DNA of 36,807 bases from an uncultured Sphingomonas sp. (GTDB lineage: Bacteria; Pseudomonadota; Alphaproteobacteria; Sphingomonadales; Sphingomonadaceae), in the NCBI GenBank assembly GCA_913775795.1, contig CAJYLT010000058.1, forward strand, positions 1 to 36,807, given 5' to 3'. Both the position numbers and the translations under genes were made by a program. Below, in pieces: positions 15,529 through 23,760 of the stretch; the first letter of the stretch is position 1; each line of letters begins with the position of its first letter. The notes beneath the pieces were generated by a model. That model was given only the letters and a program-made list of their open reading frames with translations. It made no database searches and was not told the DNA's origin.

Positions 15529-17137
15529 TCGGCTCGACATTGCTGGTCGCGGGTGCGGCACCGACGATCAGGTGGCGCTCGGCGAGCAGCGACCGCACGC
15601 CGATCGGCGACAACGGCTTGCCGTAATGCCAGCCCTGCGCCTTCGCACAGCCCATGGCGACGAGGCGCGCGGCGATCGCGCCGTCCTCGACCCCTTCGGC
15701 CGTCACGGGCAGGTTGAGGCTCTCGCCCAGCCGCACGATCGCGGTGACGATCGCGGCCGAATCGGGCGCCTCGTTGATCGATGTGACGAACGACTTGTCG
15801 ATCTTGATCCGGTCGAAGGGTAGTGCGCGAAGGTGCGCAAGACTCGAATAACCCGTCCCGAAATCGTCGAGCGCGAGGCGGACGCCCTGGTTCTTGAGGC
15901 TGCCGGCGATCGACTGCGCAAGCGCCAGATTGTCGAACAGCGCGCTTTCGGTGATCTCGATCTCCAGCCGGCTGGCGGGGAAGCCCGTCTCGGTCAGTGT
16001 CTTGATGATCTTCTGCGCCAGCCACGCATCGCGAAGCTGCCAGGGGGAGATGTTGACCGACAGCGTCAGCGCCTGGTCCCAGTCGCGCGCCGCGGTGAAC
16101 GCCTGTCGCATGATCGACAGCGACAGGTCGGCGATCATGCCGGCTTCCTCGGCGATCGGGATGAAGCGGTCGGGGCCGATCACGCCGCGGGTCGGATGCT
16201 CCCAGCGGGCCAGCACTTCGAATCCGGTCAGTTCGCCGGTGGCGAGGTCGATCTGCTGCTCGAAATAAGGGACGATCTGGCCGCCCGGAATGGCGATGCG
16301 CAGGCCTTGCTCGAGGTCGTTGCGCGCCTTGAGCTCGCGCTCCATCGATTCGTCGAACCACGCGAAGCGGTTGCGGCCCGATTTCTTCGCCGCATACATC
16401 GCGATGTCGCCTGCGCGCATCAGCGCCTCGATCGAGCGGCAACCGAAGTCGGAGCGGGCAAGGCCGAGCGAACAACTGATGTGCAGCTTCTGCCCCTCGG
16501 CATCGAAGGGCTGGGCGAGGCGCGCGACGAGGCGTTCGGCCACGCGTTCGACGACTTCGGGTGCGCTCGAATCGAACACCATCGCGATCGCGAACTCGTC
16601 ACCGCCGAGGCGCGCATGGAGCGCGCTGGTCGGCGTGATCGCCTTCACTTCCTGTGCGACGATGCGCAGCAGCGTGTCGCCGACGGCATGGCCGTGCATG
16701 TCGTTGACGCTCTTGAAGTGGTCGAGGTCGAGCATCATCAGCGCCGTCGCCTTGCCCCGCCGCTCCGCGTCGACGAGCATCGCCGCTCCCTCATCGGCAA
16801 GGCTGCGCCGGTTGTGGAAGCCCGTCAGCGGGTCGCGCGCGGCAAGGGCGCGGGCGCGCGCCTCCGCCTCGGCATGGCCGCGGACCTGGCCGACGAGCCC
16901 GGCATGGCGCCGCCAGCCGATCAGGATCAGCGCGGTGTTGAGGAGGAGCGCGATGACCAGGATCTCGTCCGCGCCGTCGCGCGAGCCCAGGTGCTGGCCG
17001 ACAAGCTGCGACAGGACGGTCGAACCGATGCCGACGAACAGCAGGATCGCGGCGACGCTGATCGCGCCGGTCAGGCGCTGGCTGTCGCCGGAGTCGGCCC
17101 GGTCGGTCTTGCGCATGGCGTGTCGATCGCTCCCCAT
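15503..17137 (-). CDS. Membrane-bound GGDEF-EAL protein (c-di-GMP turnover)
   Basis: The protein has 544 residues. Two membrane helices (about 24-45 and 58-76) are followed by a GGDEF domain with DPLTGFHNRR and an intact GGDEF (178-182). The EAL domain has its signature as E307-V-L instead of EAL; the catalytic Glu is kept. Other phosphodiesterase residues are present: the Asn in VNISPWQL, Glu in EITES, DDFGTGYSS, KIDKSF and AEGVED. It could therefore both make and degrade c-di-GMP. No inhibitory RxxD site is seen upstream of GGDEF. There is no periplasmic sensor domain beyond a short loop. Met 8 is an alternative start. The 3' end overlaps DUF924 by 26 bases. Confidence 0.92.
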   Translation of the reverse strand: MGSDRHAMRKTDRADSGDSQRLTGAISVAAILLFVGIGSTVLSQLVGQHLGSRDGADEILVIALLLNTALILIGWRRHAGLVGQVRGHAEAEARARALAARDPLTGFHNRRSLADEGAAMLVDAERRGKATALMMLDLDHFKSVNDMHGHAVGDTLLRIVAQEVKAITPTSALHARLGGDEFAIAMVFDSSAPEVVERVAERLVARLAQPFDAEGQKLHISCSLGLARSDFGCRSIEALMRAGDIAMYAAKKSGRNRFAWFDESMERELKARNDLEQGLRIAIPGGQIVPYFEQQIDLATGELTGFEVLARWEHPTRGVIGPDRFIPIAEEAGMIADLSLSIMRQAFTAARDWDQALTLSVNISPWQLRDAWLAQKIIKTLTETGFPASRLEIEITESALFDNLALAQSIAGSLKNQGVRLALDDFGTGYSSLAHLRALPFDRIKIDKSFVTSINEAPDSAAIVTAIVRLGESLNLPVTAEGVEDGAIAARLVAMGCAKAQGWHYGKPLSPIGVRSLLAERHLIVGAAPATSNVEPITSRRRAG

Positions 17138-17270
17138 CGGACCCCGGGTGCCACAGGTCGCGTCAAGAAGCGGTTAATCGCCCTCCGGCGTTGCGTCGGG
17201 GCCGGTGTTGCGCTATGCGCCGCGGCCAACGCTCCGAACGGATCGTGATGCAGATCGCCCCGAGGGGTAC

Positions 17271-17305
17271 GCCGGCCGACGAGGTTTCGTCCGCCGGCGC
17301 ATTTT
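17271..17305 (+). promoter_or_regulatory. Terminator-like hairpin in the ffh leader
   Basis: GCCGGC (17271-17276) and GACGA (17278-17282) pair with TCGTC (17287-17291) and GCCGGC (17293-17298), with one internal C-C mismatch and a 4-base loop. GCATTTT follows (17299-17305). It lies 44 bases before the ffh start in the same direction and looks like an attenuator or a terminator of upstream transcription. No leader peptide or known riboswitch motif is evident. Confidence 0.45.
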
Positions 17306-17348
17306 GCGTTACGCCCCTGTCGGCCCGCGGAAACGGAGTTGTAAGCGC

Positions 17349-18842
17349 ATGTTCGACAGTCTCAGCGATCGGCTTGGCGGCGTCTTCGACCGTCTGCGCG
17401 GCCGTGGCGCGCTGACCGAAGCCGATGTGCGCGGTGCGATGCGCGAGGTGCGGATCGCCCTCCTTGAAGCCGACGTGGCGCTGCCCGTCGCGCGCGCCTT
17501 CGTCGACAAGGTGACCGAGGAAGCGGTCGGCCAGAACGTCCTGCGCTCGGTCACGCCGGGGCAGCAGGTCGTCAAGATCGTCAACGACGCGCTGGTCGAG
17601 ATGCTGGGGTCGGACAGCGCCGACCTCAATCTCGACGTGACGCCGCCCGCCGTCGTGATGATGGTCGGGCTTCAGGGCTCGGGCAAGACGACCACGACGG
17701 CCAAGCTGTCGCGCCTCGTCAAGAAGCGCGGCAAGAAGGTGCTGATGGCGTCTCTCGACGTCAATCGCCCCGCCGCGCAGGAGCAGCTCGCGGTGCTCGG
17801 CACCCAGATCGAGGTGGCGACGCTGCCGATCGTCACGGGGCAGCAGCCGGTCGATATCGCCCGCCGCGCGATGCAATCGGCGAAGCTCCAGGGCTTCGAC
17901 GTGGTGATGCTCGACACCGCGGGCCGCCTGCACGTCGATCAGGCGCTGATGGACGAGATGAAGGCGGTCGCCGACATCTCGAAGCCGAACGAGATCCTGC
18001 TTGTCGTCGATTCGCTGACCGGCCAGGACGCGGTCAACGTCGCCACCAACTTTTCCCAGCAGGTGCCGCTGACCGGCGTCGTGCTGACGCGGATGGACGG
18101 CGATGCGCGCGGCGGCGCGGCGCTGTCGATGCGCGCCGTCACCGGCAAGCCGATCAAGTTCGCGGGCGTCGGCGAAAAGCTCGACGCGATCGAGCCCTTC
18201 CACCCCAAGCGCGTCGCCGGCCGCATCCTCGGCATGGGGGACGTGGTGTCGCTGGTCGAGCGCGCGGCTGAAGCGATCCAGGCCGACGATGCCGAGAAGA
18301 TGGCCGCGCGCATGGCCAAGGGTCAGTTCGACATGAACGACCTGCGCAGCCAACTGGCGCAGATGCGGCGCATGGGCGGGCTCGGCGCGCTGGCCGGGAT
18401 GATTCCGGGCATGAAGAAGGCGCAGGCCGCGATGGCCGCGTCGAACATGGACGACCGCATCCTGTTGCGCATGGACGCGATGATCGGGTCGATGACGGTC
18501 AAGGAACGTGCCAAGCCCGAGCTTCTGAACGCCAAGCGCAAGATCCGCGTGGCCAAGGGGTCGGGCACCACCGTGCAGGACGTCAACAAGCTCCTGAAGA
18601 TGCATCAGGAAATGGCGACAGCGATGAAGCGCATCAAGAAGATGGGCGGCATCAAGGGCCTCGCCGCGATGCTTGGCAAGGGCGGTCCCGGCGGCGGCAT
18701 GGGCGGCATCGGCAATGCGCTGGGCGGCCCGGCGATGGGCGATTTCATGTCGAAGGCGGGCGGGGGGCTCCCCGGCCTCGGCGGCGGGGGCGAGATGCCT
18801 AAGCTGCCGCCCGGCTTCGAGGACCTGTTGAAGAAGAAGTGA
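17349..18842 (+). CDS. ffh: Signal recognition particle protein Ffh (SRP54)
   Basis: The protein has 497 residues. With 4.5S RNA it binds signal sequences of emerging inner-membrane proteins and docks on FtsY. N domain (about 1-90), then the GTPase with GLQGSGKTTTTAKL (about 107-120), DVNRPAAQEQL, DTAGR and TRMDGDARGGAAL. The methionine-rich M domain includes the RNA-binding KIRVAKGSG (near 398) and a C-terminal Gly/Met-rich tail with several GGxGG blocks, longer than in E. coli. ATG 17349 begins the conserved MFDSLSDRL. It is followed 105 bases later by rpsP. The 211-base leader contains a terminator-like hairpin. Confidence 0.97.
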   Translation: MFDSLSDRLGGVFDRLRGRGALTEADVRGAMREVRIALLEADVALPVARAFVDKVTEEAVGQNVLRSVTPGQQVVKIVNDALVEMLGSDSADLNLDVTPPAVVMMVGLQGSGKTTTTAKLSRLVKKRGKKVLMASLDVNRPAAQEQLAVLGTQIEVATLPIVTGQQPVDIARRAMQSAKLQGFDVVMLDTAGRLHVDQALMDEMKAVADISKPNEILLVVDSLTGQDAVNVATNFSQQVPLTGVVLTRMDGDARGGAALSMRAVTGKPIKFAGVGEKLDAIEPFHPKRVAGRILGMGDVVSLVERAAEAIQADDAEKMAARMAKGQFDMNDLRSQLAQMRRMGGLGALAGMIPGMKKAQAAMAASNMDDRILLRMDAMIGSMTVKERAKPELLNAKRKIRVAKGSGTTVQDVNKLLKMHQEMATAMKRIKKMGGIKGLAAMLGKGGPGGGMGGIGNALGGPAMGDFMSKAGGGLPGLGGGGEMPKLPPGFEDLLKKK

Positions 18843-18947
18843 TGGCCGTCGCCCCGGCGAACGTCGGGGTCTTCGGCCGCAAGTAAACGACAACCATCAG
18901 GCCCCGGCCAGCCGGGGTCATGAATTGAGAAGAAGGAAGAAGTTCAA

Positions 18948-19358
18948 ATGGCAATTAGCATGCGTCTGTCGCGCGGCGGCTCGAAGAAGCGTCCCTATTA
19001 CCGCATCGTCGTCGCCGACGCCCGCAGCCCGCGCGACGGCAAGTTCATCGAGAAGATCGGCACCTACAACCCGCTGCTCGCCAAGGATTCGGACGAGCGC
19101 GTCAAGCTCGACACCGATCGCGCCAAGCACTGGCTGAGCGTCGGCGCGCAGCCGACCGACCGCGTCGCCCGCTTCCTCGACGCCGCGGGCGTCCGTGAGC
19201 GCGCCGCGCGCAACAACCCCAACAAGGCCAAGCCGGGTGAGAAGGCGACCGAGCGCGCCGAGGAGAAGGCCGAGAAGCTGAAGGCGCAGCAGGAAGCGGC
19301 CGAAGCGGCGAAGAACGCGCCCGCCGAGGCCCCGGCCGAAGAGAGCGCCGAGGCGTAA
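18948..19358 (+). CDS. rpsP: 30S ribosomal protein S16
   Basis: S16 (136 residues) is a small-subunit assembly protein. [20 protein letters not shown] is the conserved start, followed by [22 protein letters not shown] and the VGAQPTDRV motif. About 50 residues of Ala/Glu/Lys-rich C-terminal tail extend beyond the minimal family length, as is common in Alphaproteobacteria. A purine-rich ribosome binding site precedes ATG 18948. The ffh-rpsP gap holds two small hairpins (18852-18869 and 18902-18917) without T-runs, perhaps processing or attenuation points. Operon with ffh and rimM is likely. Confidence 0.97.
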   Translation: MAISMRLSRGGSKKRPYYRIVVADARSPRDGKFIEKIGTYNPLLAKDSDERVKLDTDRAKHWLSVGAQPTDRVARFLDAAGVRERAARNNPNKAKPGEKATERAEEKAEKLKAQQEAAEAAKNAPAEAPAEESAEA

Positions 19359-19442
19359 GGGCTTGCCCGGCGCCGCGAGGTCCGCCGGTTTCGGCGCGCG
19401 CGGCGACGGGCGATGCTTCGTAAGATTACAGGGATTCCGCGC

Positions 19443-19943
19443 GTGACCGATCCGGCGAACAGCAAGGTGCCGTCAGCGGCAGACCCGGACCGGCCCGTGA
19501 CGCTGGCGGCGATCACCGGCGCGCATGGCATCCGCGGCGAGGTTAAGCTGAAGATCTTCGCCGACGACCTTCCATCCTACCGCCTGTTCAACGGCGGCAC
19601 GCTGAAACTGGTGAGCCTGCGACAGGATATCGCCCGGTTCGAGGGCGTTGCCGATCGTACGGCTGCAGAGGCGATGCGTGGCACCGCGCTGACCGTGCCC
19701 CGATCGAGCCTGCCGCCGCTTGGCGAGGGCGAATATTACCACGCCGACCTCATTGGCCTTCCCGCGCGCAGCGAAGCGGGCGAACCGCTCGGCACCGTCG
19801 TCGCGGTCGAGAATTACGGCGCGAGCGACCTCATTGAGATCGAGCGCGAGGGCGGCCGCCGCTTCCTCGTGCCGTTGACGGCGCAGGCGGTGCCGCACTG
19901 GGACGAGCGCGAGCTCGTCGTCGCGGACGCCTTCGTCGAATAG
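19443..19943 (+). CDS. rimM: 16S rRNA maturation factor RimM
   Basis: RimM binds ribosomal protein S19 and helps mature the 30S head. The family signature VTLAAITGAHGIRGEVKLK lies near the start, then a PRC-barrel C-terminal domain (GEYYHADLIGLPA..., DLIEIE, RFLVPL, VPHWD). I place the start at GTG 19443: AGGGA lies 9 bases upstream, and the ten codons before it, back to ATG 19413, have much lower third-position GC than the rest of the gene. ATG 19413 remains possible. The product is 166 residues with the GTG start. The usual next genes trmD and rplS do not follow here. Confidence 0.93.
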   Translation: MTDPANSKVPSAADPDRPVTLAAITGAHGIRGEVKLKIFADDLPSYRLFNGGTLKLVSLRQDIARFEGVADRTAAEAMRGTALTVPRSSLPPLGEGEYYHADLIGLPARSEAGEPLGTVVAVENYGASDLIEIEREGGRRFLVPLTAQAVPHWDERELVVADAFVE

Positions 19944-20023
19944 CTCAGTCGCCGGTCGCGCGGCCTTGGTCGCCTATCAGCCGCGCTTTGGGGTGCCTGC
20001 CTTCCAGCTTCGGTTGAGAAGGG

Positions 20024-20348
20024 TGGTGCGGGCCGGGGGACTCGAACCCCCACGGGCCGTTCGGCCCACCGGATTTTCGTACCCGCTACGGCTTTCGCCG
20101 CCGCCCGGCCGCGAGTGGCCGCAAGCGTTCGGGGTCTGGACTATCCCTTCGCCATGCCCCGCACGCGAGGGTTAGGCGCCGCCCGTCTAGTCTCTACACC
20201 TTCCCGGCGGCACAAGGCCGCCGGGCTTGGCTCGGGATCGCCATCTGACAGGGTTCCCCGAATTTGAGCGGTTCTACGTCGCCGGTTTCCCGGCGCGCAC
20301 TCAATTTTCGCGTCAAGTCCGTTGCGTCTACCATTCCGCCACGCCCGC
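20024..20348 (-). tRNA. tRNA-Leu(UAA), interrupted by a group I intron
   Basis: On the minus strand the 5' exon (20348-20315, 34 bases) starts GCGGGCGTGGCGGAATGGTA and ends in CTT. The 3' exon (20077-20024) starts AAAATCC, carries a class II variable arm (GGGCC-GAAC-GGCCC), a T-arm GGGGG-TTCGAGT-CCCCC, acceptor GGCCCGC, discriminator A and encoded CCA. Joining the exons gives an 88-base tRNA including CCA, with loop CTTAAAA and anticodon TAA, decoding UUA/UUG as leucine. The insertion lies between U34 and A35, the same place as the tRNA-Leu(UAA) intron of cyanobacteria and plastids. Two edge pairs are mismatched (7-66 G-G and 27-43 A-G). It lies downstream of ihfB, same strand. Confidence 0.93.
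20078..20314 (-). ncRNA. Group I self-splicing intron (IC3-like) in tRNA-Leu(UAA)
   Basis: The 237-base intron follows U34 and ends in G, as group I introns do. On the minus strand the conserved core elements appear in order: P-like AAATTCGGGGAA, Q-like GAGCCAAGC, R-like GTGTAGAGACTAGACGG (20199-20183) and S-like GGATAGTCCAG (20146-20136). P7 forms from GACTA with TAGTC. GAAA tetraloops cap stems near both ends, as in the Azoarcus tRNA-Ile intron, whose Q and R elements it closely resembles. A GAGT guide in the first 20 bases can pair with the exon end ACTT, giving the required G-U pair at the splice site. There is no room for a homing endonuclease gene, so the intron is not self-mobile. Splicing is predicted from sequence only. 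Confidence 0.93.
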
Positions 20349-20390
20349 ATGCCGCCCGCCCGCCATAAGGCGGCCGCGGCGCAAGGCAAG

Positions 20391-20675
20391 CTATTCGCCG
20401 ACGTTCAGGCGCTGGCGCATTTCCTTGCCGGGCTTGAAATAGGGAACGCGCTTGGCATCCACCGGCACGACCTCGCCGGTGCGCGGGTTGCGGCCGGTGC
20501 GGGCATCGCGCGCGCGGGTCGAGAAGGCGCCAAAACCCCGCAGCTCGACGCGGCCGTCCTCCGACAGGCGGGCGGTGATCTGGTCGAAGAAGATGTTGAC
20601 GATGCGCTCGACGTCGCGGACCGCAAGATCCGGATTGTCGCGGACCAGTAGCTGGACGAGTTCGGAACGTATCAT
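20391..20675 (-). CDS. ihfB: Integration host factor subunit beta
   Basis: A 94-residue HU/IHF-type DNA-bending protein. [17 protein letters not shown] and the arm motif [22 protein letters not shown] are present, with the intercalating proline in GRNPRTGE. The end [12 protein letters not shown] is also typical. The beta-subunit assignment rests on the MIRSEL start and on its place directly after rpsA, the usual order in Proteobacteria. With IHF alpha (not in this window) it bends DNA at promoters and recombination sites. The rpsA terminator between the two genes means it probably also has its own promoter in the 150 bases before its start. Confidence 0.95.
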   Translation of the reverse strand: MIRSELVQLLVRDNPDLAVRDVERIVNIFFDQITARLSEDGRVELRGFGAFSTRARDARTGRNPRTGEVVPVDAKRVPYFKPGKEMRQRLNVGE

Positions 20676-20826
20676 GTCAAATCATGCCCCTGCGGATATC
20701 GATCCGACGATCGATCGAGATAAGTCCGCTAACGACGCACCCTAGCGCATAGGGCTGATCTCCATCAATCGGGAGAGGCGTTGAAACCTGTCCCGTACCG
20801 ATGATCCATTGGGGTGAGGCCCAATG

Positions 20827-20860
20827 AAAAGGGCGGCGGATGCGAATGCACCCGCCGCCC
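20827..20860 (-). terminator. Rho-independent terminator of rpsA
   Basis: GGGCGGCGG (20831-20839) pairs with CCGCCGCCC (20852-20860), with a short extra TGC/GCA stem inside. On the minus strand the stem is followed by TTTT (20830-20827). It lies 27 bases after the rpsA stop. Confidence 0.85.
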
Positions 20861-20887
20861 GATTTCCATCCGGTTTCCCGAAAGGGC

Positions 20888-22600
20888 TTAGTTCTTCTCG
20901 CCGCGCGCCTTCAGCGCCTCGCCGAGGATGTCGCCGAGCGACGCGCCCGAGTCGGACGAGCCGTACTGCGCGACCGCCTGCTTCTCTTCGGCGATCTGCA
21001 TCGCCTTGATCGAGAAGGTCGGCTTCTTCGAACGGTCGAAGCCGGTCACCATCGCATCGAACTTCTGGCCGACCTGGAAGCGCTCGGGGCGCTGCTCGTC
21101 GCGGTCGCGGCCGAGATCGGTGCGCTTGATGAAGCCAGTGGCGCCGTCGTCGCCGGTCTGGACCTCGAGGCCCGCATCGCGGACTTCGAGCACCGTCACG
21201 GTGACGATCTCGTTCTTGCCCACGCGGCCCGCGCCGCCGGCAGCCGCCGCACCGCCCGCAACCGGGGCGCCGCGCTCGAGCTGCTTCATGCCGAGGCTGA
21301 TGCGCTCCTTGTCGGCCTCGACGGCCAGGACGATCGCCTTGACGACTTCACCCTTGCGGTGAAGCGCCAGTGCGTCCTCGCCCGAGATGCCCCAGGCGAT
21401 ATCCGACATGTGGACCATGCCGTCGACGTCGCCGTCCAGGCCGATGAACAGGCCGAACTCGGTGGCGTTCTTGACTTCGCCCTCGACCTCGGTGCCGACC
21501 GGATGCGCCTCTGCGAAGCGCTCCCACGGGTTCTGCTGGGCCTGCTTGAGGCCGAGGCTGATGCGGCGCTTGTCCTCGTCGACCTCGAGCACGACGACTT
21601 CGACTTCCTGGCTGGTCGAGACGATCTTGCCCGGATGGACGTTCTTCTTGGTCCACGACATCTCGCTGACGTGGACGAGGCCCTCGATGCCGGGCTCCAG
21701 CTCGACGAACGCACCGTATTCGGTGATGTTCGTGACGCGGCCCGACAGCTTCGCGCCGACCGGGTACTTGGCGCCGGCGCCATCCCACGGATCGCTCTCG
21801 AGCTGCTTCATGCCGAGGCTGATGCGCTGCGTGTCGCGGTTGATGCGGATGATCTGCACCTTCACCGTGTCGCCGATGTTCAGCATCTCCGACGGGTGGC
21901 CGACGCGCTTGTAGCTGAGGTCGGTGACGTGGAGCAGGCCGTCGATGCCGCCGAGGTCGACGAACGCACCGTAGTCGGTGATGTTCTTGACGACGCCGTC
22001 GATGATCTGACCCTCGGCCAGGCTCTGGATCAGGCCCGAACGCTGCTCGGCGCGCGTCTCTTCGAGGACGGCGCGGCGCGACACGACGATGTTGCCGCGC
22101 TTGCGGTCCATCTTCAGGATCTGGAAGGGCTGGGGCAGGTCCATCAGCGGCGTGACGTCGCGCACGGGGCGGATATCGACCTGCGAACCCGGCAGGAACG
22201 CCACGGCGCCCGACAGGTCGACGGTGAAGCCGCCCTTGACGCGGCCGAAGATCACGCCCTCGACGCGGTTGCCCTGGCTGAACTCGAGCTCGAGCTTGTC
22301 CCAGGCGGCTTCGCGGCGGGCGCGGTCGCGCGACAGCATCGCTTCGCCATTGGCGTTCTCGACGCGGTCGACATAGACCTCGACTTCGTCACCGACCTTC
22401 AGCTCGGCCTTCTGGCCGGGGGCTGCGAACTCGCGCAGCGGCACGCGGCCTTCGCTCTTCAGGCCGACGTCGATGACGGCAAGGTCGTTCTCGATCGCGG
22501 TGACGGTGCCGTGGACGACACGGCCCTCGAAGCTGTCGGCACCGCCGAACATGTCGTCGAGCATCGCGGCGAAATCGTCGCGGGTGGGGTTGGTAGCCAT
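20888..22600 (-). CDS. rpsA: 30S ribosomal protein S1
   Basis: S1 (570 residues) binds mRNA and the small subunit to start translation on structured or weak-site messages. Six S1 repeats can be seen, at about 27-92, 110-175, 197-262, 282-350, 370-440 and 460-530. The clearest are repeats 3 to 5, with GxVxxITxYGAFVxLGGIDGLLHVTDLSY, EYGAFVELEPGIEGLVHVSEMSW and EFGLFIGLDGDVDGMVHMSDI. The first two are diverged ribosome-anchoring types. A Gly/Ala stretch (GGAAAAGGAG) links repeats 5 and 6. Start ATG 22600. The cmk gene, which commonly precedes rpsA, is not next to it here. Confidence 0.97.
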   Translation of the reverse strand: MATNPTRDDFAAMLDDMFGGADSFEGRVVHGTVTAIENDLAVIDVGLKSEGRVPLREFAAPGQKAELKVGDEVEVYVDRVENANGEAMLSRDRARREAAWDKLELEFSQGNRVEGVIFGRVKGGFTVDLSGAVAFLPGSQVDIRPVRDVTPLMDLPQPFQILKMDRKRGNIVVSRRAVLEETRAEQRSGLIQSLAEGQIIDGVVKNITDYGAFVDLGGIDGLLHVTDLSYKRVGHPSEMLNIGDTVKVQIIRINRDTQRISLGMKQLESDPWDGAGAKYPVGAKLSGRVTNITEYGAFVELEPGIEGLVHVSEMSWTKKNVHPGKIVSTSQEVEVVVLEVDEDKRRISLGLKQAQQNPWERFAEAHPVGTEVEGEVKNATEFGLFIGLDGDVDGMVHMSDIAWGISGEDALALHRKGEVVKAIVLAVEADKERISLGMKQLERGAPVAGGAAAAGGAGRVGKNEIVTVTVLEVRDAGLEVQTGDDGATGFIKRTDLGRDRDEQRPERFQVGQKFDAMVTGFDRSKKPTFSIKAMQIAEEKQAVAQYGSSDSGASLGDILGEALKARGEKN

Positions 22601-22923
22601 GGGTTGGAGTGGATCCTCAGTGTTGACGTTTTCCGGCCAGCCGGTTGGATCCGGCGGTCTTTGGGCCAGAATGCCGTGGTGGCCGAATGCCGCTACGGCA
22701 TCCGCGCGAGCGCATGAGCGGGAGGCGAAGGTCTCTCGATCGCGGTTACGATAGCGAAAGGGGCCGGTCGGTCATGCCGCAAGGCCGCTCCGCCGCCGAG
22801 CATATACTCGTCGGACGGTCGCGCGCCTAGCGCGGACCCGCCAAAAACGCAAGCGCGTGCCGCCGTTGCCGCGGCGGGGCGAGCCGCCTAGTTTCGCGGC
22901 ATGACAATCGAACTTCCCTTCGA
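22601..22923. other. Divergent intergenic region between rpsA and a methyltransferase gene
   Basis: No gene is supported in these 323 bases. The first part is the rpsA leader: GGATCCA occurs twice on the minus strand within about 50 bases of the start. A short inverted repeat, ATGCCG-CTA-CGGCAT, lies near 22687-22701. Promoters for both directions are expected here, but I cannot pick boxes reliably. Confidence 0.5.
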
Positions 22924-23760
22924 ATGACGAACGGCGTCGACTGGCAGGCGCGCGTCGGCGACGCCTGGGCCGCCGAATGGCGGCGGACCGACCGAAGCTT
23001 TGCCGGGCTCGACCCGGCGCTGCTGGCGGCGGCGCTGGACGGGCTGGGCGAGGGTGCGCGCGTGCTTGACGTCGGGTGCGGGGCGGGGGCGACGTCGCTT
23101 GCGATCGCCGCGGCGCGGCCCGACGTGGCGGTGACGGGCGTCGACCTGTCCGCTGCGCTGGTCGCCGCGGCGGAGAAGCGGGGCGGGGGACGTGCCACGT
23201 TCCGGGTCGCCGATGCCGCCGCGATCGCGGAGGATGCGGCTTACGACCGGCTTGTCTCGCGCCACGGCGTCATGTTTTTCGACGATCCCGTCGCGGCGTT
23301 CGCGGCGCTGCGCCGGGTGACGGTGCCGGGCGGGCGGATCGTCTTCAGTTGCTTTCGAGCGCGTGCGCTCAACGGCTGGGCGACCGAGCCGGCGGCTGCG
23401 CTCGGGATCGATGCGGGCGGTGCCGACGGGCAGGCGGGCGGGCCGGGGCCATTCGCCTTTGCACTGGCGGGCGAGGTCGAGCGCGTCCTGACCGCTGCCG
23501 GCTGGCGCGATGCGCGCGCCGAGGCCGTCGATTACGACTATGTCGCGGGCGACGGTGCCGATGCGGTGGACGAGGCCGTCGCGCTGCTGCGCCGTATCGG
23601 TCCGGTTGCGCGCGCGATCGCCGACGCGCCGCGCGACCGGCAAGGCGAATTGATCGGACGGCTTGCGGCGCTTTGCGCGGCGAAGCGTTCCGGCACGCGC
23701 GTCGTCTTTCCCGCCGCCGCCTGGATCTGGACCGCCCGAAACGCCGAGGAGCCCGCATGA
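22924..23760 (+). CDS. Class I SAM-dependent methyltransferase
   Basis: The protein has 278 residues. The SAM-binding motif VLDVGCGAGATS lies at 47-58; motif II acidic residue follows in VTGVDLS, and FDDPVAAFAALRRV with VTVPGGRIVFSCF matches motifs post-II and III of the UbiE/small-molecule methyltransferase type. The C-terminal third carries substrate-binding helices without recognisable family marks, so the substrate is unknown. The stop overlaps the start of the glutathione transferase gene by 4 bases (ATGA), so the two are cotranscribed and may act on the same compound or stress. Start ATG 22924. Confidence 0.85.
   Translation: MTNGVDWQARVGDAWAAEWRRTDRSFAGLDPALLAAALDGLGEGARVLDVGCGAGATSLAIAAARPDVAVTGVDLSAALVAAAEKRGGGRATFRVADAAAIAEDAAYDRLVSRHGVMFFDDPVAAFAALRRVTVPGGRIVFSCFRARALNGWATEPAAALGIDAGGADGQAGGPGPFAFALAGEVERVLTAAGWRDARAEAVDYDYVAGDGADAVDEAVALLRRIGPVARAIADAPRDRQGELIGRLAALCAAKRSGTRVVFPAAAWIWTARNAEEPA

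Noticed and set aside
20140..20300. A homing endonuclease gene within the tRNA-Leu intron
   Set aside because: The intron is only 237 bases and fully taken up by the core and its stems.
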